Positions 1 through 6,928 of a stretch of DNA of 15,894 nt are shown here, piece by piece. The position numbers and the translations under genes were made by a program. Position 1 is the first letter of the stretch; each line of letters opens with the position of its first letter. The stretch covers positions 1 to 15,894 of the forward strand of contig JABCYT010000012.1 of NCBI GenBank assembly GCA_013290035.1, read 5' to 3'. The notes under the pieces were generated by a model that was given only the letters and a program-made list of their open reading frames with translations, had not been told where the DNA came from and did not search any database. The stretch comes from Alphaproteobacteria bacterium. Lineage in GTDB: Bacteria; Pseudomonadota; Alphaproteobacteria; Reyranellales; Reyranellaceae.

Positions 1-648
1 TGCCTGAAGGCCACGATCGGCGATCCCAAGTACTACAAGCTGTGCAAGGCGGTGTTCGTCTGCGGCACGCCGCTGGCCAGCGACGAGGGCATGGCCGACG
101 TGCTGAACGCCAACGCCGCCAAGGCCAAGCAGCTCCTGCAGGAAGCGGGCTACGACGGCACGCCGGTCGAGCTGCTGCAGTCGACCGACCTCACGGTGCT
201 GACCAACATGGCGCCCGTCGCCAAGGCGCAGCTCGAGGCTGCTGGTTTCAAGGTCAACATCCAGGCGATGGATTGGCAGACCCTGGTCGCGCGCCGCACC
301 AAGAAAGACCCGCCGGACAAGGGCGGCTGGAACGCCTTCATTACCTCCTGGGGGGCGGCCGACATCCTGAACCCGGTGAGTGCCGCCTTCTTCAATGCGT
401 CGTGCGACAAGGCCCTGTTCGGCTGGCCGTGCGACGAGACGATCGAGAAGATGCGCGATCAGTTCGCCAAGGAGGCCGATCCCGCCAAGCAGAAGCAGAT
501 CGCGATCGAGCTGCAGAAGTACTGGGTCGACCATCCGACCCATGTCCATCTCGGCGAGTGGTACCAGCCGATTGCCCTGCGCGCCGATATCGACGGCATG
601 ATGGTGGCCCCGGCGACGGTGTTCTGGAACATGAGCCGGAAGAAATAG
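1..648 (+). CDS. ABC transporter solute-binding protein, peptide/nickel type (family 5), 3' part
   Basis: The reading frame is open from the first base of the window and stops with TAG at 646-648, so the 5' part lies outside. About 215 C-terminal residues are present. They look like the last lobe of a family 5 extracellular binding protein (DppA/OppA-like, SBP_bac_5). The segments supporting this are 'AKQLLQEAGYDGTPVELL', a 'LEAAGFKVNIQAMDWQTL' stretch and the closing 'DIDGMMVAPATVFWNMSRKK'. Such proteins capture peptides, opines, glutathione or similar solutes in the periplasm and deliver them to an ABC permease. No permease or ATPase gene is visible downstream, so any partners must lie upstream. 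The next gene is convergent only 21 bp away. Two cysteines near residues 135 and 143 could form a disulfide. The substrate cannot be told from this part. Confidence 0.88.
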   Translation, partial: CLKATIGDPKYYKLCKAVFVCGTPLASDEGMADVLNANAAKAKQLLQEAGYDGTPVELLQSTDLTVLTNMAPVAKAQLEAAGFKVNIQAMDWQTLVARRTKKDPPDKGGWNAFITSWGAADILNPVSAAFFNASCDKALFGWPCDETIEKMRDQFAKEADPAKQKQIAIELQKYWVDHPTHVHLGEWYQPIALRADIDGMMVAPATVFWNMSRKK

Positions 649-669
649 ACGGCGGAACGTCGAGTCCCC

Positions 670-1806
670 TCACGGTGAGGAGGTGGTGGTGCGTTCGATC
701 GGCGGGCGCCGCGTGCCTTCCGCGGAGCGGGCGTTGTCGTCGGCGTCCAGCGCAGGCTTCACCGTGTCATAGAGCAGGCGGTTGCCGAGCTCGCTGAAGT
801 GGACGTCGCCGGCGATATAGTATTTGCCCAGCGCCGTGTCGGCGGGCTCGCGGAAGAACGGCGCAAAGCCATCGATGAAACGCACGCCGCGCGCGGCCGC
901 CCAGTCGCGCCAGTGCGTGACCTGGATGCTGTCACGATCGCCTTCCACGACATTGTCCGGCCAGGGATAGACGACGAGCGTTAACCGGCAATTCCACTCA
1001 CGGCAAAGCTCCACGATGCGGTCGAGATTGGCGCCCGCCACCCCGAGCCCGCGCCGGCCCCAGTCCTCCAGGAGGGCCGGATCGACCGTCCAGCGGGCCC
1101 GCGACCGGCCGAGCGACATGGCGTAGCTGAACGACGAGGTCAGGTAGAGGTCGTAAAAGAGCCGGGCTGTCATGAAATTGTCGAGGACGAACCGGCCGAG
1201 GTCGAACGACGAGGGGCCATTGGAGCCGTCGGCCCTGACGACGCGGTCTCCTTCGACGCGATAGATGTTGGCGTCGTCGTCGATGTCCGACAGATCGAGA
1301 AAGACGAAGATCTCGTCGGGCTTGATGCCCAGCCGCTCGGCGGCCGCCCGGATCTTGCGATGATAGATGGCCGGGCTGTAGGAGGCGACGCCGAGATTCC
1401 ACAAGGCCTTGCCCTGCCGGGCGGCGTCACAGGCCATGAGGCCGGCGTAACTCTGCTCGTAGCTCGAGCCCAGCGCCTCGGTGAAGGAATCGCCGATGAC
1501 GAAGATATTCTCCCGGCCCTTCTCCGGCTCGCGCGGCGCGCACGCCCCTATCCTGAGGCCGAACCGGTCGGTCTGCCACGGATAGAGGATGCTGCCCCAC
1601 ACGCGCGTCGAGTTCTGGTCGGGCGCGAGATCATGATCATACGGAGCCGGCAGATACGCGTTGTCGTTGGCTTCGTTCGGCGCCGACAAGGCTCGTTTAA
1701 GGCCCGGAAACACCGCGTTGGTCAGGGTGAAATCCAGCGCCAGCGTTATCGCCGCAATAACCCCCACCTGGCCTGCAAATCGCAGGACTTTCTTGATCGA
1801 GTGCAC
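670..1806 (-). CDS. Membrane-anchored SGNH/GDSL-type hydrolase (paralogue 1)
   Basis: An N-terminal hydrophobic helix (about residues 12-30) is followed by an SGNH hydrolase domain, suggesting an inner-membrane anchor with a periplasmic domain. Block I is GDSFTEA, with the nucleophile Ser about 107 residues from the start. The next block is WNLGVASYSP, and the C-terminal catalytic pair is in GDVHFSELGN (Asp-x-His). Family members remove or transfer acyl groups on glycans and lipids; the substrate here is unknown. The protein is closely similar along its length to the product of 8495-9595, roughly 60% by eye, with a conserved LDLSDIDDDAN stretch. The start is uncertain. GTG at 1806 has GAGGGGG just upstream and fits the paralogue's N-terminus. 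GTG at 1821 would add five residues but has a poorer ribosome binding site. The gene is monocistronic: TauD lies upstream with a 175-bp gap, and the ABC binding protein gene is convergent. Confidence 0.82.
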   Translation of the reverse strand: MHSIKKVLRFAGQVGVIAAITLALDFTLTNAVFPGLKRALSAPNEANDNAYLPAPYDHDLAPDQNSTRVWGSILYPWQTDRFGLRIGACAPREPEKGRENIFVIGDSFTEALGSSYEQSYAGLMACDAARQGKALWNLGVASYSPAIYHRKIRAAAERLGIKPDEIFVFLDLSDIDDDANIYRVEGDRVVRADGSNGPSSFDLGRFVLDNFMTARLFYDLYLTSSFSYAMSLGRSRARWTVDPALLEDWGRRGLGVAGANLDRIVELCREWNCRLTLVVYPWPDNVVEGDRDSIQVTHWRDWAAARGVRFIDGFAPFFREPADTALGKYYIAGDVHFSELGNRLLYDTVKPALDADDNARSAEGTRRPPIERTTTSSP

Positions 1807-1933
1807 TATCCCCCTCGGCACTACAGCGACGCCCTAGGCTGCTGAGGGATTACGCCATCCCAGCGCTCGGCGCAAAGCCTTGGAGCGGTTGAAACGGGGA
1901 ATATTCCGCCCGCGAGGGTTGGCGCTCTCTTCT

Positions 1934-1951
1934 TTGTCCGATTGGGGACAA
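1934..1951. promoter_or_regulatory. Small inverted repeat upstream of the SGNH hydrolase gene
   Basis: TTGTCC (1934-1939) and GGACAA (1946-1951) form a perfect 6-bp inverted repeat with a 6-bp spacer. It lies in the gap between the dioxygenase stop and the SGNH hydrolase start, about 130 bp upstream of the latter. It could be a weak operator or chance; no clear -10 box was matched to it. Confidence 0.2.
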
Positions 1952-1975
1952 TTCAGCGCTGCCGTCCGGCGAAGC

Positions 1976-1991
1976 GGCGGGTTATCCCGCC
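1976..1991 (-). terminator. Short GC hairpin over the dioxygenase stop codon
   Basis: GGCGGG (1976-1981) and CCCGCC (1986-1991) form a 6-bp stem with a 4-base loop that contains the TAA stop of the dioxygenase gene. There is no T-tract on the minus strand after it, so it is at best a factor-dependent or pausing structure. Confidence 0.25.
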
Positions 1992-2854
1992 ATCACGGGT
2001 TCGCGGCCGACGATGGTCGTGCGGTGCATTACGCGGCGTTCGCTGGGATCGTGCGGCGTGACGGCGTGGACAGTGCAGCGATTGTCCCACATCAGCACGT
2101 CGTCGGGTTCCCAGACGTGCCGGTACATGTATTTCGGCTGGGCCGCGAAGGCCGACAGCTCCTCGATCAGGCGCTGCGCGGCACCCTCGTCCAGCCCTTC
2201 GACGGCATCGTTGTAGATCGAGCTGATATAGAGCGACTTCCGCCCGCTGACGGGATGGCGCCGCACCATGGGATGCCAGGTCGGCGGCATGGCAGCCTGC
2301 TCTTCCAGCGTCGGCGGCGGCGAGCCCACCAGCCGGGACAGCATGCTGAAATCGTGTCGCGCTTTGCGGCCTTCGACCTGACGGCGCAGGCTCTCGGGCA
2401 ACTCGTCGTAGACCATGTACATGTTGATGAATTGCGTGATGCCGCCGGTCCGGCTGATCTCGATGCCGTGCAGCAACGAGCCGACACTGGGCAGCGGCCG
2501 GTAGCTCGAGTCGGTATGCCACATCCGCGCCGACGACAGCTGCTTCTGCGACGGCTCCGAGGGCGTCATCAGGCGGTCCTGCTCGTCGACGTTGGAGACC
2601 AGGAAGATCTCCTTCACCCGGTCCGAGCGGAGGTGAAGGGAGGTCTGGTGAAAGATCTCCGGATCGCCGAAATGGCGCGTGAAGGCCACGTGCTGCTGAT
2701 CGGTGATGCGCTGGTCGGGAAACACCACGACCAGATGCTTCGTCCAGGCGTCGGTGATCGCCTGCACTGTCGCGGTATCGAGCGGCTGGTGCATGTCGAC
2801 GCCGTGGATTTCCGCGCCCAGCGCGGGATGTCGTGCCTTGACCGTGATCGTCAT
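1982..2854 (-). CDS. TauD/TfdA-family 2-oxoglutarate, Fe(II)-dependent dioxygenase
   Basis: This protein of 290 residues spans the usual TauD/TfdA length. The fold's iron ligands are visible: WHTDSSY gives His113 and Asp115 (HxD), and the distal His263 is in DNRCTVHAV. Arg278, 15 residues further on in RRVMHRTTIVG, fits the 2-oxoglutarate-binding arginine. The N-terminus PALGAEIHGVDM is typical of the family. These cytosolic enzymes hydroxylate taurine, sulfonates, phenoxyacetates, sulfate esters or other small acids, and the substrate cannot be fixed from sequence. I chose ATG at 2854 because GAGG lies 8 bp upstream and family similarity starts there; an in-frame TTG at 2893 would add 13 residues. 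No sulfonate transporter is adjacent. The GNAT gene upstream ends 98 bp away on the same strand, so co-transcription is possible. Confidence 0.9.
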   Translation of the reverse strand: MTITVKARHPALGAEIHGVDMHQPLDTATVQAITDAWTKHLVVVFPDQRITDQQHVAFTRHFGDPEIFHQTSLHLRSDRVKEIFLVSNVDEQDRLMTPSEPSQKQLSSARMWHTDSSYRPLPSVGSLLHGIEISRTGGITQFINMYMVYDELPESLRRQVEGRKARHDFSMLSRLVGSPPPTLEEQAAMPPTWHPMVRRHPVSGRKSLYISSIYNDAVEGLDEGAAQRLIEELSAFAAQPKYMYRHVWEPDDVLMWDNRCTVHAVTPHDPSERRVMHRTTIVGREPVMAG

Positions 2855-2952
2855 GACAGCTGCCTCGCGAACGGTGTTTCTTCCCTGCGGCAACGATAGA
2901 CCCGGCGCTTGCGGGCGCGCAATGCCGAGACGGGCTTCGTGTTCCGGCGGAC

Positions 2953-3429
2953 CTAAGGCTTGCCGCCTGCGGCATGGACCGGCTTGCTCATATGGACGGC
3001 AACGCCGATCGTGAGCACCTCTTCGCGGTCGATCCGATAGCCGAGCTTGCGGTAGAGTTCGATGTTCTCCGCGAACAGCTTGTTGGTGTAGAGCCTGACT
3101 TCACCATGCCCCGACGAGACGGCGATCTGCTCGGCATGGGCCATCAGCTTTCGGCCGAGACCGCGTCCCTGGAAGGCGGGCGATACCGCCACGTTCTCGA
3201 CCAGCAAATGATCGGCTTCCGCAATCGTCTCGATCAGCGCGGCCAGCACGCCGTCCAGATGGAGAAGATCGATGCGATGCCGGCGTACCGCTTCGGCATA
3301 ATCGGCCGTCATCGGCTTGGGCTCGCGGCCGATCAGGGGCACCCATTTGGCATAGGCCTCGCGAGTCAACGTGCGAATGGCCGAGGCATCCGACGCCGTC
3401 GCCCGCCGCAATTTCCAGGACTCGTTCAT
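2953..3429 (-). CDS. GNAT-family N-acetyltransferase
   Basis: This 158-residue protein has one GNAT domain filling almost its whole length. The acetyl-CoA pyrophosphate loop is VSPAFQGRGLGRKLM (Q87-x-x-G-x-G, about residues 82-96). The later LYTNKLFAENIELYRKLGY stretch (about 113-131) is the typical C-terminal motif, in which a bulky Tyr precedes the last strands. Such enzymes acetylate amines on small molecules, peptides or antibiotics; the substrate is unknown. The start is ATG at 3429; the upstream bases show no strong ribosome binding site. It sits upstream of the dioxygenase gene on the same strand and divergent from the HpaB-type gene. Confidence 0.9.
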   Translation of the reverse strand: MNESWKLRRATASDASAIRTLTREAYAKWVPLIGREPKPMTADYAEAVRRHRIDLLHLDGVLAALIETIAEADHLLVENVAVSPAFQGRGLGRKLMAHAEQIAVSSGHGEVRLYTNKLFAENIELYRKLGYRIDREEVLTIGVAVHMSKPVHAAGGKP

Positions 3430-3511
3430 CGCGCAAGGACGATATTGTTGGTTTCGAAATAGGGGCCGTGGGGTTGGCTCATGTCGAACGATCTCCTCAT
3501 CGCGTCGCTAT

Positions 3512-3540
3512 TGTCATCCTTCGCTTCGCTCAGGATGACA
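3512..3540. repeat. REP-like intergenic palindrome
   Basis: TGTCATCCT (3512-3520) and AGGATGACA (3532-3540) are perfect 9-bp arms around an 11-base centre, tcgcttcgctc. It sits in the divergent gap between the GNAT and HpaB-type genes. From memory, a very similar palindrome (TGTCATCCTgagcgaa... on the other strand) recurs between genes in many bacterial genomes, so I call it a dispersed REP-like element. Only one copy is in this window, and copy number in the genome cannot be judged. Confidence 0.55.
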
Positions 3541-3644
3541 GGCTACCACCTTTGGGTGGCGGCCGCCGACAACGCGCAGCGAGAACCGATGCGAGCGTTT
3601 GCCGCCATCGGATATGATCATCGTCCAACCAGCCGGAGCCCACC

Positions 3645-5156
3645 ATGTCCTCGATGCGAACAGGTGCCGATTACCGCGAAAGCCTGCGCGACGGCCGCCG
3701 CGTCTGGGTCCTGGGCGAAGGGCTTATAGACGACGTCGCGACGCATCCCGCCACGCAGCCGATGGTCGACGAATACGTCGCCTGGTACGACCGGCACTTC
3801 GATCCGAAATGGCAGGACACCGTGCTCACGCCGCCCGACGCAGGCGGCGTGCGCCAGCCGGTCGGCTATCTCGTGCCGCGCAGCGCCGACGATTTGCGCC
3901 GCATGGGGCGGTGCTTCTCGGCGACGATCTTCCCCAGCGCCGGCAACATCACCCATACGCCGGCCTATGGCCATTTGATCGCGCTGGGCGTCCTGCACGC
4001 GGTCGGCCTCGGCAAGGCGCAACCGCAACAGGTCGCCAACGCCGAAGCCTATCGCGCGGAGATCGCGCGCACCGGCCGCTTCCTGACCTTTGCCGCGGGC
4101 GCCGCGACAATCGGCTATCGGCTTCGCGAGGATCCGGCCGAGCGGTCGGCACTGCGGATCGTCGGGCAGTCGGACGCCGGCGTCGTGATCCGCGGCAAGA
4201 TCGGCATGCTGACCAGCCCCGCCTTCGCCGAGGACGTCTATGTCGGCGCGGTCAACGGCGTCGACCTCAACGGCCAACGCGCGACCTTCGTCGTCCCGGT
4301 GAACGCGCCCGGCGTGACGGTGATCTGCCGCAAGGCCTCGGCTCGCGCCGCCAACCCGTTCGCGGCACCGCTCAGCAGCCGCTTCGACGAGCTCGACGGG
4401 CAGATGTGGTTCGACGACGTGGCCGTGCCGTGGAACCGTGTCTTTCTCACCGAGGTTTCGCCCGAGCCGGTGGCGCGCTGGCTATTCTGGCACCAGCTCT
4501 ATTGCTGGCTGGCCAAAGCCGAGTTCACCTTGGGACTGGCGCTCGCCTGCACCCAGGCGATGGGGCTGGCCGCGCACGAGCCGACCATCGAGTACCTGCT
4601 CGACCTCATCACCGACGTCCAGACCGTGCGCAGCTGCCAGACCGCCACAGAACTCGACCCGGAATTCACGGCCGACGGACATTGCTCGCCCAACCACGGC
4701 CATCTCGCCGCCGGCAGCCTGGCGATGCTCAAGGCCCGCCGGCGGATGGCCGAGATCCTGCGCATCCTGCCGGGCTCCTCCCTGGTCGTGGCGCCGACCG
4801 ACCGCGATCTCGCCGACCCGGCCTTGGCCCGCGGCCTGGAGGAATCGTTCGCCGGCGGCGGCTACACCGCGATGCAGCGGGCGGCCCTGCTGCAGATGGC
4901 GTGGGACCATGTCGGATCGGCGCTCGATCATCGCGAGCATGTCTTCGAGCTGCATGCCAACGGCGGCGAATCCGCCTGGCGCGGCCGGTTGCGCCGCTGC
5001 TTCGACCGCTACAACGAACTGGCCAACGGCGTCCTGCAGGGCCTCGACCTGCCGATGCCGGAAATCAACCTCGACTCGATCCGCAACGCGCCGTTGGCGG
5101 CGCGGCGGCCGGTGAGCCCCCTCGCGGCGGCGCCCAAGCCGGCTCAGTCGACGTAA
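3645..5156 (+). CDS. HpaB-family FAD-dependent monooxygenase (4-hydroxyphenylacetate 3-hydroxylase family)
   Basis: This 503-residue protein has the usual HpaB/PvcC length and layout. The N-terminus MRTGADYRESLRDGRRVWV with VATHPATQPMVDEYVAWYD (about residues 31-49) is a hallmark of the family. The middle has the flavin-domain pattern SDAGVVIRGKIGMLTSPAF, and the C-terminal half is helical, like acyl-CoA dehydrogenases. Family members use reduced FAD and oxygen to hydroxylate phenols. The related 4-hydroxybutyryl-CoA dehydratases need a C-x3-C iron-sulfur site near residue 100. Only Cys90 is present here, so a monooxygenase is favoured. The partner flavin reductase (HpaC type) is not in the window. 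ATG at 3645 has GGAG 7 bp upstream. A tautomerase gene follows after 122 bp, which would fit aromatic or dienolate chemistry but does not prove a shared pathway. Confidence 0.85.
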   Translation: MSSMRTGADYRESLRDGRRVWVLGEGLIDDVATHPATQPMVDEYVAWYDRHFDPKWQDTVLTPPDAGGVRQPVGYLVPRSADDLRRMGRCFSATIFPSAGNITHTPAYGHLIALGVLHAVGLGKAQPQQVANAEAYRAEIARTGRFLTFAAGAATIGYRLREDPAERSALRIVGQSDAGVVIRGKIGMLTSPAFAEDVYVGAVNGVDLNGQRATFVVPVNAPGVTVICRKASARAANPFAAPLSSRFDELDGQMWFDDVAVPWNRVFLTEVSPEPVARWLFWHQLYCWLAKAEFTLGLALACTQAMGLAAHEPTIEYLLDLITDVQTVRSCQTATELDPEFTADGHCSPNHGHLAAGSLAMLKARRRMAEILRILPGSSLVVAPTDRDLADPALARGLEESFAGGGYTAMQRAALLQMAWDHVGSALDHREHVFELHANGGESAWRGRLRRCFDRYNELANGVLQGLDLPMPEINLDSIRNAPLAARRPVSPLAAAPKPAQST

Positions 5157-5209
5157 GCGATGGCCTGCTGCGTGCTCAAGAACTTCTCGCGCAGAGTCTA
5201 AAGCCATGT

Positions 5210-5239
5210 GGGTTCAAATTGGGGCTGGCCCTTGAACCC
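5210..5239 (+). promoter_or_regulatory. Strong hairpin between the HpaB-type gene and the tautomerase gene
   Basis: GGGTTCAA (5210-5217) pairs perfectly with TTGAACCC (5232-5239). Inside, GGG (5221-5223) can pair with CCC (5229-5231), leaving an att bulge and a gctgg loop, about 11 bp of stem in all. No T-tract follows, so it may be a processing site, a factor-dependent terminator or an operator for the tautomerase gene 40 bp downstream. Confidence 0.4.
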
Positions 5240-5278
5240 TAACCGTCAAGCACGCCGGCCTACCAGCCAGGAGGTCCT

Positions 5279-5671
5279 ATGCCGTTGTTCACTGTGACCG
5301 TGCGGGCAGGCAGGTCTGCCGATGAAATCGAGAGCCTTTCCAGTGCGATCCACGCCGCCAGCGTTGTTGCCGGCTACCCTGCGAACGATCTGTTCCAGCG
5401 CTTTCTTTCACTCGAACCAAGCCACTTCAGGGTGGACCCGCAATACCCGGCGCTGCCAAAGCCGCGCACAGGGCAAATGCTCATCATTGAGGTCTTGGTG
5501 TCATCAGGTACAGAGACCGAGCGAAAACGAGCACTCGTCAAAAGCCTTGTAGAGCACCTCGCCGCAGCCGGGGTCGAGCCCAACGACATCATGGTGTTCT
5601 TCCTGGAAACTGACCGTGCGAACGGATCGTTCGGCGGGGGCCTCTTTGCTCCTCCCGTTACATTCACGTGA
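5279..5671 (+). CDS. Tautomerase-superfamily protein (Tautomerase_2-like)
   Basis: This 130-residue protein begins Met-Pro, so the mature N-terminus would be the catalytic Pro1 of the tautomerase (4-oxalocrotonate tautomerase/MIF) superfamily. The length fits the fused, two beta-alpha-beta unit members (MSAD and cis-CaaD size) rather than the 62-residue 4-OT subunit. The two halves are about residues 1-58 and 66-115, the second with LIIEVLVSSGTETERKRALVKSL. The closing FFLETDRANGSFGGG matches the family's usual ending. Such proteins tautomerise or hydrate small 2-oxo acids in the cytosol. The start is fixed by AGGAGG at 5269-5274. The gene could be read with the HpaB-type gene or from its own promoter after the hairpin at 5210-5239. 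Base composition is somewhat less GC-rich than in its neighbours. Confidence 0.85.
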   Translation: MPLFTVTVRAGRSADEIESLSSAIHAASVVAGYPANDLFQRFLSLEPSHFRVDPQYPALPKPRTGQMLIIEVLVSSGTETERKRALVKSLVEHLAAAGVEPNDIMVFFLETDRANGSFGGGLFAPPVTFT

Positions 5672-5703
5672 CCACTATCCGCGCGGCTCGTGGAGGCATC
5701 CCT

Positions 5704-5733
5704 ATGTATGACTATCTACTGCGGAGCTTCTGA
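5704..5733 (+). other. Possible 9-codon leader mini-ORF
   Basis: GGAGG at 5692-5696 stands 7 bp before ATG at 5704. The frame encodes only MYDYLLRSF before TGA at 5731-5733. It lies 40 bp upstream of the lipoprotein start. A real leader peptide would need translation evidence; a chance ribosome binding site is equally possible. Confidence 0.2.
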
Positions 5734-5773
5734 CGCATAACGAGACGCCAACCTCAGGCAAATGGAGCCTGCG

Positions 5774-5944
5774 ATGAAACGCAGCTTAGCGGCGATGATG
5801 GTGGTGCTGCTGGTCGGGATCAGTCTCATGCTGTCCGCTTGCGGGCGGAGCTTCGAGCCCGGCACTCTAGGATACGACCCTGGCACTCCCGTGCTCGAGC
5901 CTGGCCAGCCCTACGGCTCAGTCGATCTTGCTGGCTGGCGATAG
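5774..5944 (+). CDS. Small predicted lipoprotein
   Basis: This 56-residue protein begins with MKRS, a hydrophobic stretch AAMMVVLLVGISLML (about residues 6-20), and a lipobox LSAC with the acylated cysteine at residue 23. That is a clear signal peptidase II signature. The mature part is only 34 residues, rich in Gly and Pro, with three EPG/DPG motifs (FEPG, YDPG, LEPG). No known family was recognised. I chose ATG at 5774 because GGAG sits 6 bp upstream and the signal peptide then starts with MKR; an in-frame ATG at 5762 would add four residues. It would be an envelope-anchored peptide of unknown role, possibly in the outer membrane. The gene ends just before the palindrome at 5997-6024 and converges on the universal stress protein gene. 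Confidence 0.65.
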   Translation: MKRSLAAMMVVLLVGISLMLSACGRSFEPGTLGYDPGTPVLEPGQPYGSVDLAGWR

Positions 5945-5996
5945 GGTGGAGGGCATTGCCGGCGGGTGCGCCACCCCGCTGACGAATTGCTCTGCA

Positions 5997-6024
5997 TCCG
6001 CACGGCCGCGCGCGGCCGTGCGGA
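5997..6024. terminator. Perfect 28-bp palindrome between convergent genes
   Basis: The half TCCGCACGGCCGCG (5997-6010) is followed at once by its exact reverse complement (6011-6024). It lies in the 126-bp gap between the lipoprotein gene (+) and the universal stress protein gene (-). It could fold into a very stable hairpin on either transcript and so act as a bidirectional terminator, although no T-tract follows on either strand. A protein-binding palindrome is the alternative. Confidence 0.5.
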
Positions 6025-6070
6025 GTCGCATTCTTGTGGCCGTCGACCAAATCGTGATCTGCCGTAAAGT

Positions 6071-6901
6071 TCAATGCGCGACCAGGAGCGGCACCGGACA
6101 GGAGGAAATCACCTTCGCGGTGGCGCCGCCCAGCCCCAGGAAGTTCGTCAGTCCGCCATGGCCGTAGGCGCCCATCACCAGAAGGTCGGCCTTCTTCTCG
6201 CGAGCATAGTCCAGCAGGGCACGGCCCCGGGCGCGGCCTGAGACGGCGCCGGGATCCATCGTGTCGACTGTGGCCGTGACGCCGCGGCGACCAAGGTTGC
6301 GCACCAGCAACGGCGCGCCGACATCGTCGGGCTTCGTGCCGGCGACGACGATCGTCACGGTGCGGGCCTTTTCGAGAAAGGGCAGCGCGTAGCCCACGGC
6401 GCGCGCAGCCTGCGCGCTGCCGTTCCAGGCAACGACGACCGACGCGATCGGCGCGGCGCCTGAATTGGGCGCCGCATCCGGCGGGCCGATCACGACCGGG
6501 CGGGCGCAGTCGTAGATGGCCGTCTTGACGGTCGCCGGGGCGATGTTTTCGGCATCGGCGCCGGGCCGGCCGATCAGCAGGAGGTTGGCGAAGCGGCCCA
6601 ACTTGATGATCTGGTCCCGCGTGACGTCCTGGCCGCCGGTAAAGGTGGCGCCGTCGATCGGCGCAATCAATTCGCGAAAGGCCCGTTCCGATTCGGCAGC
6701 GCGTGCCTTCAGCCTGGCATCGGACTCGGCCTTGAGAAAGGGCATGGCTTGGGCGGCGATATCGACATCGTGCAGGCGGGACTCCGAGAAATGGACGGCG
6801 TCGACGGTCGCCTCGAACATCGATGCGATCCGGGCCGCGAGGCCGAACGACATCGCTGCGTCCGGGCCGCCTTCGGAAATTGCAAGAATGGATTTGTACA
6901 T
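6071..6901 (-). CDS. Universal stress protein, tandem UspA domains
   Basis: At 276 residues the protein is twice the size of a single UspA domain. The first domain opens with MYKSILAISEGGPDAAMSFGLAARIA, the second (about residue 145 on) with SVVVAWNGSAQAARAVGYALPFL. Near the C-terminus, LVMGAYGHGGLTNFLGLGGAT resembles the UspA nucleotide-binding loop (G-x2-G-x9-G-S/T), but has one extra residue and GGAT, as in other alphaproteobacterial tandem forms, so ATP binding is uncertain. Universal stress proteins are cytosolic and respond to stress, hypoxia or starvation. ATG at 6901 fits family starts and has a G-rich run upstream; ATG at 6919 would add six residues. It lies 70 bp downstream of hpnR on the same strand, and that gap holds a sulfatase gene relic. 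Confidence 0.88.
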   Translation of the reverse strand: MYKSILAISEGGPDAAMSFGLAARIASMFEATVDAVHFSESRLHDVDIAAQAMPFLKAESDARLKARAAESERAFRELIAPIDGATFTGGQDVTRDQIIKLGRFANLLLIGRPGADAENIAPATVKTAIYDCARPVVIGPPDAAPNSGAAPIASVVVAWNGSAQAARAVGYALPFLEKARTVTIVVAGTKPDDVGAPLLVRNLGRRGVTATVDTMDPGAVSGRARGRALLDYAREKKADLLVMGAYGHGGLTNFLGLGGATAKVISSCPVPLLVAH

Positions 6902-6928
6902 GGCTGCGCCCCCCGTCATGCAGCCGAA

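Noticed and set aside
668..680. Small palindrome CCTCAC-G-GTGAGG after the ABC binding protein gene
   Set aside because: Its stem of six pairs around one base cannot form a stable hairpin loop and no T-tract follows; it is too weak to call a terminator.
1880..2899. + strand frame of 339 codons opposite the dioxygenase gene
   Set aside because: It is antisense to a gene with intact TauD motifs and has no recognisable motifs of its own.
3598..3618. TATGAT as a -10 box for the HpaB-type gene
   Set aside because: No -35 box stands at a suitable distance, so the hexamer alone was not called a promoter.
3481..3729. Open frame of 82 codons across the GNAT/HpaB divergent gap
   Set aside because: It translates the palindrome at 3512-3540, overlaps the true HpaB-type start in another frame, and has no family resemblance.
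3645..5156. 4-hydroxybutyryl-CoA dehydratase instead of a monooxygenase
   Set aside because: The C-x3-C and second His/Cys ligands of the iron-sulfur site are not present; only Cys90 is near the expected place.
3599..5242. + strand frame of 547 codons overlapping the HpaB-type gene
   Set aside because: It reads Arg/Ala-rich in a different register from the HpaB motifs and is a shadow.
5200..5245. tRNA-like T-arm (GGTTCAAAT)
   Set aside because: No acceptor stem or D-arm pairs around it; the bases are better explained by the hairpin at 5210-5239.
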